A stretch of DNA of 64,000 nt, taken from Quillaja saponaria (lineage: Eukaryota; Streptophyta; Magnoliopsida; Fabales; Quillajaceae). The notes below the pieces were generated by a model. The model saw nothing but the letters and a program-made list of their open reading frames with translations, did no database searches and had not been told where the DNA came from. The position numbers and the translations under genes are program-made. How positions within the stretch are numbered: the first letter of the stretch is position 1; each line of letters opens with the position of its first letter. This document shows, one piece after another, positions 25,201-35,569 of the stretch. Where the stretch lies: NCBI GenBank assembly GCA_029379385.1, contig CM055611.1, positions 5,084,001 to 5,148,000 of the forward strand. The letters are read 5' to 3'.

Positions 25201-25282
25201 TCTTGATCAAGTTGCTGATATTTTCACAAAACCACTTAAATTTGAAGTCTTTCAACGGATTAAGAGAATTGCTTGGAGTTAG
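22233..25282 (+). pseudogene. Copia pol (protease, integrase, RT, RNase H), degenerate
   Basis: Domains in order are as follows. Protease reads [13 protein letters not shown] at about 22290. The integrase zinc region (WHMRLGHLN) at about 22690-22830 has Tyr in place of an expected Cys (CEAYLLGK). The integrase core carries HTDVCGP and QQNGVAERKNR at about 22870-23480. RT covers about 23760-24620 and RNase H (DSDFAG, then STCEAKY, FVDNKFAL) runs about 24820-25282. The RT active-site YVDD is spelled by tat-g-tg-gat-gat with one inserted base near 24351, which shifts the frame. Several in-frame stops occur (such as 23482, 23840 and 24922). The order integrase before RT identifies Copia rather than Gypsy. 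Confidence 0.9.
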
Positions 25283-25299
25283 AAAGGAAAATTAAGTTT

Positions 25300-25308
25300 A
25301 AGGGGAAG
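25300..25308 (+). promoter_or_regulatory. Polypurine tract
   Basis: AAGGGGAAG directly before the 3' LTR; the plus-strand primer site of the Copia element. Confidence 0.85.
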
Positions 25309-25708
25309 TGTTGACAATAATAAACTTTATTTTCGTATGATAAATTGTTAGTGGAAGTTAGAAAGGTGTTAGTTATTTTGATGTAATGGTTTTAAGATGT
25401 AGTTAATTTCTTATAATGGGTGGCTATAAATTATTGTGTGCTAGTAGAAGTTTTTTTGTTGTTGTTAATGTGTAATAAAATTGTAGTAATTAGTTGGAGT
25501 CCTTAATGTCTAGGGTAATGGGTGTTAAAGTCATATTAGTGCACATTTAGTTGTGTGACTTTAGAGTTACTATTATGAGTCTTATAAATACCTATTGTAT
25601 GTTTTCAATTTGATATAAAAATAAAAAAAAAAGTTGAAGTTGTCTTTTGAGTATTCTAATGTGTTCATCCTCTTCAATTTATGTGTTGTGCGCGCTACAT
25701 TTTTATCA
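25309..25708 (+). repeat. 3' LTR of the Copia element (400 bp)
   Basis: Begins TGTTGACAATAATAAAC and ends TTTTTATCA, followed by the GTTAG target duplication and the first codons of the CYP82 pseudogene. Confidence 0.93.
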
Positions 25709-26450
25709 GTTAGAAAAGAAAGAGAATCCATGACTGATATGTCACTTCTATGTTTTATCAAATTGTGAAGTGGCTTCTTATAGTGTAAATTAGTGTGGAA
25801 ACTTGTTGAAACTCAACCCACCACGTTGAATTTTGAAGTAGCCAATATATTTAGAAAATTTTGCCATGTTAATTAAAGATGACCAAATAAATTTATTAGT
25901 TCTATGATTCATGTATTTTTTGTGAAATCATGAGTTGAATATAAAACAAAAAATTCATTTGATTTACTTTACGATCTATGTAAGTAATGAAGTCACAAGA
26001 TGAATTTTCTTGCTATATAATGTAAATTAGGGTGGAAAAATTTTGGTTTTGGTACATTTTAGTTTTGAAAATTCTTGGCCTAATAATTATTTAACTATAT
26101 CGTTATTAAAGTCTATGTTATTTTAGCGACGTGGAGGAAACTTGTTTGAAGTCATCCCACGTGAATTTTAAAGTAGACAATAGATTCAAAAAAATTAGTT
26201 TTATGTCAACTAAAGTTGGCCAAATTAAATATACTACTTCCACCGTCCATGTATTTTTTCTAAATCATGAATTAAAGTTAGAATAAAAAATTAATTTAAC
26301 TAACATGATTATAATTCATGTTAGTAGCGATCACATATCCATTCAAAATTTATTGAATCATGATATTATTAGAAGAATGGAGGAATATACAAAATTAATA
26401 AATTATTCTTTAACTTGAAGATAAGAAAAAAATAAATTATCAGGACCTTG

Positions 26451-26509
26451 AGTGGCCCAGCGGCACCTATTATCTTTGTCTATCTAGAAAATCCAAAAGT
26501 TGACTCTCC
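26451..26509 (+). repeat. tRNA-derived SINE-like head, type 1 (copy C)
   Basis: The A box tggcccagcgg at about 26453-26463 fits the consensus exactly. A B-box-like agttgactctcc lies at about 26498-26509. This is the best-preserved of the type 1 heads. Confidence 0.5.
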
Positions 26510-27441
26510 TAGAGAACTTACTTAGGGGGTTTATTCTCCTTTTCTCCCCCCCAAAAAAAAAATTAATAAAGTAAATTATTTAATGTACTAGATAGCTAAT
26601 GGAAATAAATAATTATTTACTTAATTACTCAATTTACATATTATACTTGTCTTCTACAGTTTTGTTTGTTTTTTTTTTTTTCGTTGTTTTGCTTAAAAAA
26701 AAAAAAAATTGTAGAAGACACGGTACATGTCATTCTCAGTCCAATCTCTAAAACAAGTATTGTTTTGAGTATTAAATTCAATAAAAAATTGTAAATATTT
26801 AAAAATAATTTTATTAATTGCATAAAAATAAAATTTTATATCTATACACAATATATAAACTAACTCTATCAAGTTCTAATGAATAGTTCTTATAATCAAG
26901 ATTGTATGTCTGTGAAAAAAAAATGATTATCGTCCTAAAATAATTGTCTTCCTTTTATAATTATCTCAAAATAATTGTTCACTTCCAAAAATAATGGTTA
27001 TTAAATAACAAGTTTTCAATAAAACCTTTAAAATTTTAGATATTTATTCCATATTTATATGCGTATTGCATATTTTGTATTCCAAAAATATTAACAAAAG
27101 TTAATATCCACATATTACATTTGATTATTGTAATTATTGAGATTATCTAAAAACTTGTGGTTTTTATTTAAAAAATTTGTAATTATTGAACTTAATTTTA
27201 ATAGTATAACTCATTGGTAGTTAAAGAATGAAATCTTATTAAATAAACAATATGTTTTCATTTTCTCCTTTCATATTTATCTTAAAAGATTTTAAAAATT
27301 TATTATTATAAACTCATGTCAATTAATAAGATGTGTGGCCTTAACAAAATTGGTTGTGGCAATAAGGTCACCCAATATAATATCTTAATTAAAATAAAAA
27401 CTACACTACTTATGAAGTTTAGTTTAATTTTGTTATTTGGG

Positions 27442-27498
27442 TAGCCAAGTGGATCACGACAGTTGATTGTGAATCCACCATGCTCGGGTTCTACTCCC
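27442..27498 (+). repeat. tRNA-derived SINE-like head, type 2 (copy C)
   Basis: A box tagccaagtgg at 27442-27452 and B-box-like ggttctactccc at 27487-27498. Paralogue of the copies at 4386 and 15230. Confidence 0.5.
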
Positions 27499-28689
27499 GT
27501 CGTTAATTTACCAATTGGGACCTCCCTTTAGCACCCTCATGGGATGGTCATCATAACTACTACTCGTACTACAGGATCCTTAACAAGGTTTCATTTTAAT
27601 TGAAATATTTTTTCCACACTAAACCTTATTTTTTTAATAATAATAAATAAAAAAACTAGTATTGAAATTAAAATTATAAGGATGAAATTAATTGTTATTT
27701 AACAAACCAAGAAATCGTTAAGAGAAGAAAACTTGAAATTGATTTGGTGAGCATGTGAGATGAAGTGTTGGTGACTTATTATTGATTTGTCTAAGTTAAA
27801 AAATGTGTAATATTCAGAATAAAATGGTCATTTGAGGCTAGACAAAATAATAATTTATCTTGAATAAATTTTACAAAATAAAATCAATATATTTGATGTA
27901 AAATTCAAAATTGAATAAAATATAAATTTTAAATAAATTTCAGTTAAATTTTATAACATTTCATTCATTTCAAATCTAAAAAGTGTAGAGTTATTTTTAA
28001 TGAAATAAATTATATATATATAGATTATACCAAACACAAGACAGTATATAAATTTTTATTATGACATTTAAAATTTATGTTGTCGTCGTCAATTGAGTTT
28101 TTGTCACAGAAAGAGTCGACTAATAGCTGAGTCTTTGACTATAGCTTTTTCTGCTTCACTTCCTTTTTCTTCACATTCAATTCGTGGTAGTTTTTTTCCT
28201 TTTCCAGTGTTTATTCAAAGGTTGATTTAGAAAGAAACTTTGGACTTATCACCTACTATTGCTTGAAACGAAAGGAAAATGTTGAGTTAAGTTAGATCAT
28301 TAATTAGACATAATTTTTTAATATTATTAACAGTAGAGATTAACTAAGAAAAAAGCCGAAGTGAACCTCATACTTTAAAAATGGGAAAAAGCAGTCTCTC
28401 GTTATATAACTCATAAGTCCAACAAATTTGTAAGAGAAAAAACAAAGTAAAAAATAAATCAAGAAACATTAACCATTGAATTGAATAAAAGCACATGTAG
28501 TAATTATAAGGGGTTAATCTAATGGTCATGAATGTGTATTCTATTAATTGAGTTCGTAGATTTGAATATTTTTGAGAAGGCCGTGAGAATTAAATTTTCA
28601 CAAATTTCTTAATTTTGGGGTGAGTAACCTATTTTTAACCAAACATAATGAATGATTAGTTAAGATATATGTAAACTATTAAATCTTTT

Positions 28690-29900
28690 TAGATAAGTTA
28701 TTAGAAAGAAAAACAAGAAAATTTGAAAACGACAATTCGTGACTGTAATTTATTAACTTGATATTTAAGTGGCAAATATTTTAGGACTAATTTATTGACT
28801 TGTCAATGCCACAATTTGCCACTTATTGAAAACTTTTAAGGCCTATCGAAGAATGACTTGTCAGTGCATGCTAATTTCTATGTAAAACTATTATTGTACA
28901 TGTACCTCTTACTTAAATTCAAAATTTAAATTGTAAAATACAGAATAATGGGTTCGAATGTCAGGAGGTCGTTGAGAGTTATATTTTTTTTTTAAAATTT
29001 TAATCTAGACGTGAATGATTTATCTTTGTCTAAATCAAATAGATGATTAGTCAAGCACCTGATCACTAATAAAAAACACACAATATATGTCTAGTACTTT
29101 GATTTAATTTGAAAACCAAAATTTATTCAACATACTTAAATATCCTACAAAATCACTGAATTTCCTGATTAAGTTTGATAGATAAATTTTGTTGGAAAGA
29201 AAAACAAGAAAATTTGAAAACGACAATTAGTAAGTGTAACTTATGAATTTGTCATTTAAGTGGAAAATATTTTAGGCCTAATTTATTGACTTGTCAATGC
29301 CACAATTTGCCACTTATTGAAAACTTTTAAGGCCTATCGAAGAATGACTTGTCAGTGCATGCTAATTTCTATGTAAAACTATTATTGTACATGTACCTCT
29401 TACTTCAATTCAAAATTTAAATTGTAAAATATAGAATAATGGGTTCAAATGTCATGGTCGTGGGGAGCTCAATGTGAATGATTTTTCTTTGTCTAAACTG
29501 GATAGATGATTAGTCAAGCACCTGACCACTAATTAAAAAAACACAATATATGTCTAGTACTCTGATTTAATTTGAAAACCAAAATTTAGTCAACATACAT
29601 AAATATCCTACAAAATCACTGAATTTCCTGATTAAGTTTGATAGATAAGTTTTGTTGGAAAGAAAAACAAGAAAATTAAAAAACGACAATTCGTAAGTGT
29701 AACTTATGAACTTGTCATTTAAGTGGAAAATATTTTAGGCCTAATTTATTGACTTGTCAATGCCACATTTTGTCACTTATTGAAAACTTTTAAGGCCTAT
29801 TTACGAATGACTTGTCAGTGCATGCTAATTTCTATGTAAAACTATTACTGTACATGTACCTCTTAATTAAATTCAAAATTTGAATTGTAAAATATAGAAT
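28690..29900. repeat. Tandem repeat, three units of about 460-500 bp
   Basis: Unit starts are near 28690, 29191 and 29652, each beginning with agaaaaacaagaaaatt and continuing through tattgacttgtcaatgccac and acttgtcagtgcatgctaat. The third unit is cut short near 29900. The units are closely similar, so the array is fairly young. It is non-coding, and no copy of it is seen in the other CYP82 spacers. Confidence 0.9.
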
Positions 29901-31327
29901 TATTAGAGAAGAAATGAATTGCATAGGTGATTTATAGTCCACTACAAGAAGGTAAGTGATGAGAAATTAACTGCTAAATATATCATCCCACGATGATATT
30001 TTTGCCAAAGATCACAAGTTGCAGGAAATATTGTAGGCTTTATCTAACTAATGTCATAAGGACACTTGTTTAGAAGCATTTAATATCCTTATTTTCTTCA
30101 ATTTTTATAGGAATGTTTCTTATCTATTAGTATGTAGCCATATTCTCAACATATGTCTTGTTATTGTTGCAGTATATCATGGTGTTGTTCACTATGAGGA
30201 GATATAAACTCTCTATGTAGTTATAACTCTTGATGAGTGCGGCTCATGTAAAGATTTGATAATTTTATTGTTGATGGTAGATGATTTTTTGTATGGGTAT
30301 TGAACAATACTAAATATGGAAGGATATTGAAGATTGTTTAGAAAGATTTGAGTGAAGATGAAGATTGTAGGGGTTTTTATCCAAATCATTATTTGGTAGT
30401 TTTCTAATTAGTTTATCTTTTGTGGACAACAAAAACTAATTAGATGATGATTGAGATTTTCTAATTAAGTTTACCTTGGTGTGTAAAAAATCTAATTAGA
30501 TGACTGTATAGTTTCCATAAAGTGGATGAAAAGTTTACTTGTTGGGTAAGTCCTATCTAATATAAATATGTAGGCTTGTGATAATTATAGGCACGAGATA
30601 GAGAAATATATAATATTTGTGAGACCTCTTAATGGTAAAGGTGCAAGAGAGATTGATAGGGATATAGAAAGAGTGGCGAGAACACCAAGAGTAAGGGTGA
30701 AACTCTTTTCACAAGTGTAATATTTCAATATAGGCAAGAGGTCAAACTATGTTATATTTTGTATTGATTTTTCATTCTCTTATTTTCTAATTATATTTTG
30801 TATGTCATTTGTTATTTTTACTATATCTCATTAAAATTAAAAAAACAAAAAATTCCAAAATTTCCACAATAAACTTCTACATAAAATTACTATTAGTTTG
30901 TTTGTCCATAGTTTCTCTTTAAATAAAATATTACAATCCAATTTTTAATTCTATCACTATTATTATTGTTTGCTTCTAGTTGTCCTATAAACTCTGCTAC
31001 TACGTACTGCTACATAATATTGAGTTTTTATATTTTACCTTCTTTTGATTTGACTATAAGAGTCGGCTTAAGGAGTAGACTAGTCAAGGGTTTCTAGTGA
31101 AGTACTATAATTTTTTTGTGCCACTGTTTTACCTGTGCTTACTGCTTTCTGATTTCCATTGCACTTATTTTTAACTAATCTCTTTAAAAGTAAAATATTT
31201 TTTAAATAGATTTCAAGAGATCAAACTATTCACCCTCCTTCTCCTCTAGTTTGCCTACTTGGGCCAACAATACTTAATTAAACTAAGCCCTAAAACAATT
31301 AAATCACACATAATATAAAATTTAGTT
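29901..31327. other. Spacer with possible transposon fragments
   Basis: No ORF is supported. CACTACAAGAA at 29940-29950 is identical to the start of many plant CACTA transposons, but no partner end is seen. The stretch around 30590-31270 recalls a Copia LTR in composition and ends with cccaccttc-like and gggccaaca sequence, but I cannot delimit it. Confidence 0.35.
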
Positions 31328-31336
31328 ATATAAAAA

Positions 31337-32347
31337 AGAGTAAAGTAAACTTTACCTAGTGTGACTTATTCTCAAAAGTATACACGTGCTTCATTTTATC
31401 CAAAAACACTCCTCTAAACTTTGGACCAAAGTGTATTTGGATGGAATCCATATCCATACTAACGATTTTTTTAATTAAATCACCAAAAAACTAAAAAACT
31501 ACCTTTACTTTATAAATTCATGCCATTGATTTTTTATTATGTTTTTCATTTTCTATTAACAAGAATAAATCAAACATCATTTTACTTAAAAATTTAATAC
31601 CTAGTTACCAAAAACAAAAATCAAATTGTGCTTGAATGAAATTCCTTTAAAGATAATGTAGAAGAGGGGGAGGATGAAGATGGTGGAGAAAAGCCAGATT
31701 TGTTTGCATTTTCATTCTTAAAAGAGTGTTTGGATCATAGAAATAACAAGTATATACAATAGGTGCTAGAATTACGTGAGAGCCTTATAAAGTTTGGTCT
31801 TAAATTGAAAGAGTTGAATAATAAAAGGAAGGAGTTGATTGTTGAAGAAGCTAACCTAGCATTGAAGAAAGGTGATTTGTAGCAGGAGTATGTGAGAATT
31901 TGGATTGAAGTGTTAAGCGTGATTTGATTGGTTGGTCTATTTTACATTCAATTGAAGTCCTTCATGAATAAACCAAATTTTTTTAATTTTTTTTTATTTT
32001 GTTTTTATCTTGGGTGAGGTATTGGCTTTAATGTCTTTTAGATTTACATAATTGTCTTTTTAGTTTAACATGTTTCAAATCAAAAGTAGTTGTTTCAGTG
32101 GGTTCTTGTTTACATAAAATAAAAGAGATAATAGGAAGTCAATGGTATGTATTTGTGAATTAGAGATTTAGTTTTGGTTGTTTGGTAATTTAGTTAGAAA
32201 ATTGTTTATTTGGAAGAATTTTGTCCAATAAAGACATTTTGGTCCAGTCTTTGGGGGAGGCAGGGAGGTGCTTTTAGACAAAATGAACTACATCTATACA
32301 TTTAAGCAGAAGTCAAACCACAAAGGGGTAAAAGTGTAATTTACTCT
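31337..32347. mobile_element. Non-autonomous Mutator-like element (MULE), 1011 bp, with 9-bp target duplication
   Basis: ATATAAAAA at 31328-31336 is repeated at 32348-32356. Between them the element starts AGAGTAAAGTAAAC, and its end, read in reverse complement, starts AGAGTAAATTACAC. The two ends can be aligned as imperfect inverted repeats for roughly 100 bp, including shared TTCATTTT and GGACCAAA blocks. Long terminal inverted repeats with a 9-bp duplication are the hallmark of MULEs. There is no transposase. The middle carries a coding-like stretch (31649-31927). Confidence 0.82.
31649..31927 (+). pseudogene. Coding-like cargo inside the MULE, unknown origin
   Basis: One frame runs 93 codons with two in-frame stops (TAG after KYIQ and TAG after KKGDL). 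It has an acidic opening (EEGEDEDGGEKPDLF) and a charged helical part (LELRESLIKFGLKLKELNN). Composition is protein-like and far less AT-biased than its surroundings. I do not recognise the family. It could be a captured exon (Pack-MULE type) or the remnant of a MULE-associated gene. There is no clear start codon. Confidence 0.4.
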
Positions 32348-32356
32348 ATATAAAAA

Positions 32357-32820
32357 TTGGAGGATGTTACACTCTAGAGCTAAGCTTTGGTTTGAATTAT
32401 CTTTAAACACACTTTTGTTAACTCTATTTTGATATTTTATCATTATTTGAGTATTATAGTGATGTTGTTATCATTTTAGGTTTTTCGGAAACACCTCCTT
32501 TATTTGAGTTATTTACCATGACATGTTAGTTGACATTTTCATTTGGGTTGTTGCTAGCCCCATGTTAGGCTGAATACGTGGATTGAATGTTTTAGATATG
32601 TTAAAATTGACATAATATGAAAGCCTAGTTAGCAGAGCTGATGCTTACCATTGCTTTTTGACTCATTGGTTGGTTTATAATTAATATTCTGGCTCAAAAT
32701 CCTGTACTTTTTTTATGATTGTTAAAACTTTTATTTCTAAACTACAATTTGAAGAAAGCTAGTTTCTTTTACTTTTAAATATATACATACATACATACAT
32801 ATAAATAAATAAATAAATAA

Positions 32821-32874
<54 letters not shown>

Positions 32875-33490
32875 TTCCTTTTATTTCGGTAGGATTCATG
32901 TCATAGGGTTTGACTAGTTTTACGCTGGCCGTCAATCTATCACAACCCTTCTCTTTTATCCAGGCTTAGGACTAGCAGAGTAAACTCAAGCAGAGTTAAG
33001 TATATTTTCCTTGAATAAAATAAGATCCCAAACCTTAGTTGTCATTGATTTAATGTTGCATATGGGTTTATGTTGAATTCATGATAAAGCAATTTTATTT
33101 TTTTTCCTTTTTTTAGAGTGGGAAACAATAATTTTATTAGTATTTCTACAAAGTCAGCAATTTTATTTTAATTTTTTTTTACTTCATAATTAAAATTCAT
33201 ATTATAATTGTATAAGGTGTTGTAGGTATATGTAGAATTAGTATTTTGAATTGTTGGTATATCTTTTTAAGAATAATGGTAACATGATTTATTGTAACTG
33301 TTAAGAATTTTCAATTTTTTTTTTAATGTATTGGGAGGAGAAAAAGTCGATTTCAATTAATGTAGTATTTAATGAAATCTCACATTAGAAAAGGAAAGTG
33401 GGATGTGAATGTTTAAATACATTTGATTTATTGAATTATCAAATAAACAAATCCCAAGTTATTGAAAATTTAAATACTAGACCACCACCA
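32357..33490. other. AT-rich spacer with a compound microsatellite
   Basis: No supported ORF. The compound microsatellite is listed separately; the rest is unassigned. Confidence 0.5.
32783..32866. repeat. Compound microsatellite (TACA)n(AATA)n(TA)n
   Basis: Three adjacent simple repeats in succession: ATAC units, AAAT units, then a TA run of about 40 bp. Confidence 0.95.
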
Positions 33491-33580
33491 CCGAGAGCTT
33501 AGCTAAAGTGGTTGGTATCTATCCCCCACTCTTAGATGCCATGTTCGAGCATCTCTAATTGGCCAAAAAAAAAAGAAAAG
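33491..33580 (+). repeat. Possible SINE (tRNA-like head with poly(A) tail)
   Basis: A-box-like tagctaaagtgg at 33500-33511 and B-box-like tgttcgagcat at about 33542-33552, followed at 33563 by an A-rich tail. The body is very short. The ORF at 33559-33792 starts in this tail and is not supported as a gene. Confidence 0.4.
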
Positions 33581-34126
33581 AATATCGGACCACCCGTCAG
33601 CCAGGGCAAAGGCTGCATTGGTGCATGTACACATTGTCGCTAGGAGCCCTTGGCCCAAGCCTGAGGTTTGTTTTTGGGCCTTACCTTTTTCTATTTGGGT
33701 TTTATAATGTTGGGTCTCATCTTATTTTAAGCAAGTCTAAATTAATCAAAAGTCATAATGTTTTGCTTAAATGGAAAGACATATGTTCATAAAACAATTT
33801 CCTTTTGAATAGAAATGTCCTTCGATGGAAAAGAATAAAAGTAACACTTTACACCCATTTTTTGTATCGCTTCTTCTCCACTACTTTCTCTCTTTCATTA
33901 AAAATATATATATATATTTTTTTTTCTGTATTTGATTGCAAGCTTTGATATAGAAGAGTTTATTTTATCATGGGAGGTTAATTTGCTGTGACTCGTTGCA
34001 AGTAGGATGCAAATATAATCATAATGACAGAGTATTAAGCACTTGATTCAAGCATTTTACAAGGTTCTTTCATTGTTTCTATATTCTATTCTAACAATCA
34101 CAAGACTATATTTGATTAATGTAACA

Positions 34127-34785
34127 ATGGAAGACGCAAATGCAAAAATGTCAGCTATAATTGATGTTGCCAAACTGGATAATTTTGATGGTTTTTTAAT
34201 CAAATGTTGGAAGAGCAAGATGTTATTTTTCTTAACAACTTTGAAGATTGCTTATGTGCTGAATGAAGAAAAAACTTAATTGTATCTAGATGAATGGACT
34301 ATAGAGTTTAAAGAGTGAAGAATTCTAAAATAACATCAAGATGACTTCATGTGCAAGGGATATATTCTAACTAGTTTGTCTAATTGTTATGACTCTAAAT
34401 TTGTTAGGAAAACTGCTAAGAATTATGGGAGAATTTGAAATACAAGTATATAATTGAAGATGCTGGCAACAAGAAATTCCTAGTGAGTAAACTGTTTAAT
34501 TTTAAAATGACCAATGACAATTATGTTTCATCTCAATTACACAAGTTACAAATTCTCATAAACTCTATACATTTTCTGAGAGTCATTCTCTTGATAAGTC
34601 TTTTCAAATTTCTACCATAATTTAAAAATTACCTACAACTTGGAAAGATTGTCGAAAAATGTAAAGCAAAAAACATAGATGTCATGTCTATACAAGATCT
34701 AATAAAATATATTCAAGTCGAAGTGAATTCTCAAAATTGAAAAAAATTGAATTAGATAACAAGTTTCAAAAAATTGAAAAAAAAC
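34127..34785 (+). pseudogene. Copia-type gag fragment (UBN2-like)
   Basis: From ATG 34127 the frame reads a Copia gag opening with KLDNFDGFLIKCWKSKM, then LTTLKIAYVL. Homology continues across stops as HQDDFMCKGYIL, KYKYIIEDAGNKKFLVSKL and FKMTNDNYV, ending near FKNYLQLGK and MSIQDLI. This order is typical of the capsid part of some plant Copia gag proteins. Several stops break it and there is no pol. It ends where the downstream flank of CYP82 gene D begins, so a rearrangement joined the two here. It is a different family from the Copia element at 20826. Confidence 0.75.
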
Positions 34786-34789
34786 CGGT

Positions 34790-35569
34790 CACTACTAAAC
34801 CCACCATTATTACTCCTATTGGCCTTGCAGTCCACCTACAAATCAAAACAACCTTATCGCCATTAATATAGCCACTCAATTACCCTTGAAACAACTTCTA
34901 CCAACTTTCATGATGGGAGTTAGAGGTGACAAACACAGTTGTTGTAATTCGCCGACTACTACAAACATTGAAATTTGTCGAAGATTAATTACAATTATGG
35001 CTAGAGATGACGACTAAATGCAAGAAACATAATTTCTGATTGTAATTATTTATGTGATTCAAACTTGTAAATTGTAGTTTTAACCAAATCAAATTCTCTT
35101 TAAATTGAAATTCATTGTTCATATATCTAACCATATATCCTTTTTAGTGATACCTTTTCATTTGGGAACAAAAATCTGGGTTTGAGTAGCACGGTGGTTA
35201 CTTCTTTTAGAATTTAAGGTTGATTGTTGGTGTCCCCTTTGAGGAAGCACTGTCGACACATAATTTATTTTTATGTTTATGGGAGACAAAAAGCTGGTAG
35301 TGATAAGTTAGAGATATATTATGAATGACATGTTTCAAATGTAGGCTGATTTTTTATTTTTTTTATTTTTTCACACTTTATGATTTATGCATATCAAATA
35401 TGAAATTTTATGATCAATTATTCCTTTACTCAGTTTGTAGAGCACAATCATACATATATTTATTTAGTTTGATTTGATAAGCTATCTTTGACAGAAAGAT
35501 ACATTATTAAACTGACCCAGCGATTTCTATAGTAGACACATAGTAACATGAAAACAAATCGACTAATTA
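34790..35569 (-). repeat. Conserved downstream flank of CYP82 gene D
   Basis: Very similar to the downstream flank of gene B from about 8393 to 9166, and less similar to that of locus C. Non-coding. Confidence 0.8.

Larger units (their letters stand above)
20826..25708 (+). mobile_element. Ty1/copia retrotransposon, full length but degenerate (4883 bp)
   Basis: Complete structure: 5' LTR 20826-21223, Met-tRNA primer site 21227-21239, gag, protease, integrase, reverse transcriptase and RNase H in Copia order, polypurine tract 25300-25308, and 3' LTR 25309-25708. It is flanked by a 5-bp duplication GTTAG. The two LTRs differ by roughly 20 changes in 400 bp by eye (about 5%), so the insertion is not recent. 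The polyprotein is broken by stops and frameshifts, and the element cannot move on its own. It lies opposite in strand to the CYP82 exon it interrupts. Confidence 0.95.
18912..25731 (-). pseudogene. CYP82 pseudogene (locus C), split by a Copia element
   Basis: The order and splice sites match genes B and D. Exon 1 is 25731-25709 plus 20825-19896, the intron 19895-19537 (359 bp, about 80 bp longer) and exon 2 19536-18912. A Copia element (20826-25708) separates about the first eight codons from the rest. Further damage includes a one-base insertion near 20728, CGA to TGA at 20608-20606 just before MGVHPT, frameshifts near 20240 and 20130, and a one-base insertion near 18960 that removes the usual C-terminus. 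Catalytic residues are also gone: the I-helix reads RGAKTT instead of GATDTT, and ExxR reads KETLL. The haem loop FGFGRRACPG survives. The promoter side continues at 25732. Confidence 0.92.
25732..28480 (-). repeat. Upstream region of CYP82 locus C
   Basis: Non-coding and paralogous to about 12189-16240 upstream of gene B, but shortened by deletions. It lacks the extra proximal unit present in B and A. It contains a SINE-like head with good A and B boxes (26451-26509) and another at 27442-27498. The minus-strand ORF at 26641-26823 is low complexity. Confidence 0.7.

Noticed and set aside
28690..29900. CRISPR-like array
   Set aside because: The repeats are about 480 bp and directly adjacent, in a plant-type sequence; there are no short repeats with spacers.
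29940..29950. CACTACAAGAA as the end of a CACTA transposon
   Set aside because: There is no inverted partner, target duplication or transposase nearby; kept only as a note in the spacer entry.
33491..33565. A tRNA gene
   Set aside because: It has A- and B-box-like motifs but no acceptor-stem pairing or anticodon arm that I can fold; a SINE head is more likely.
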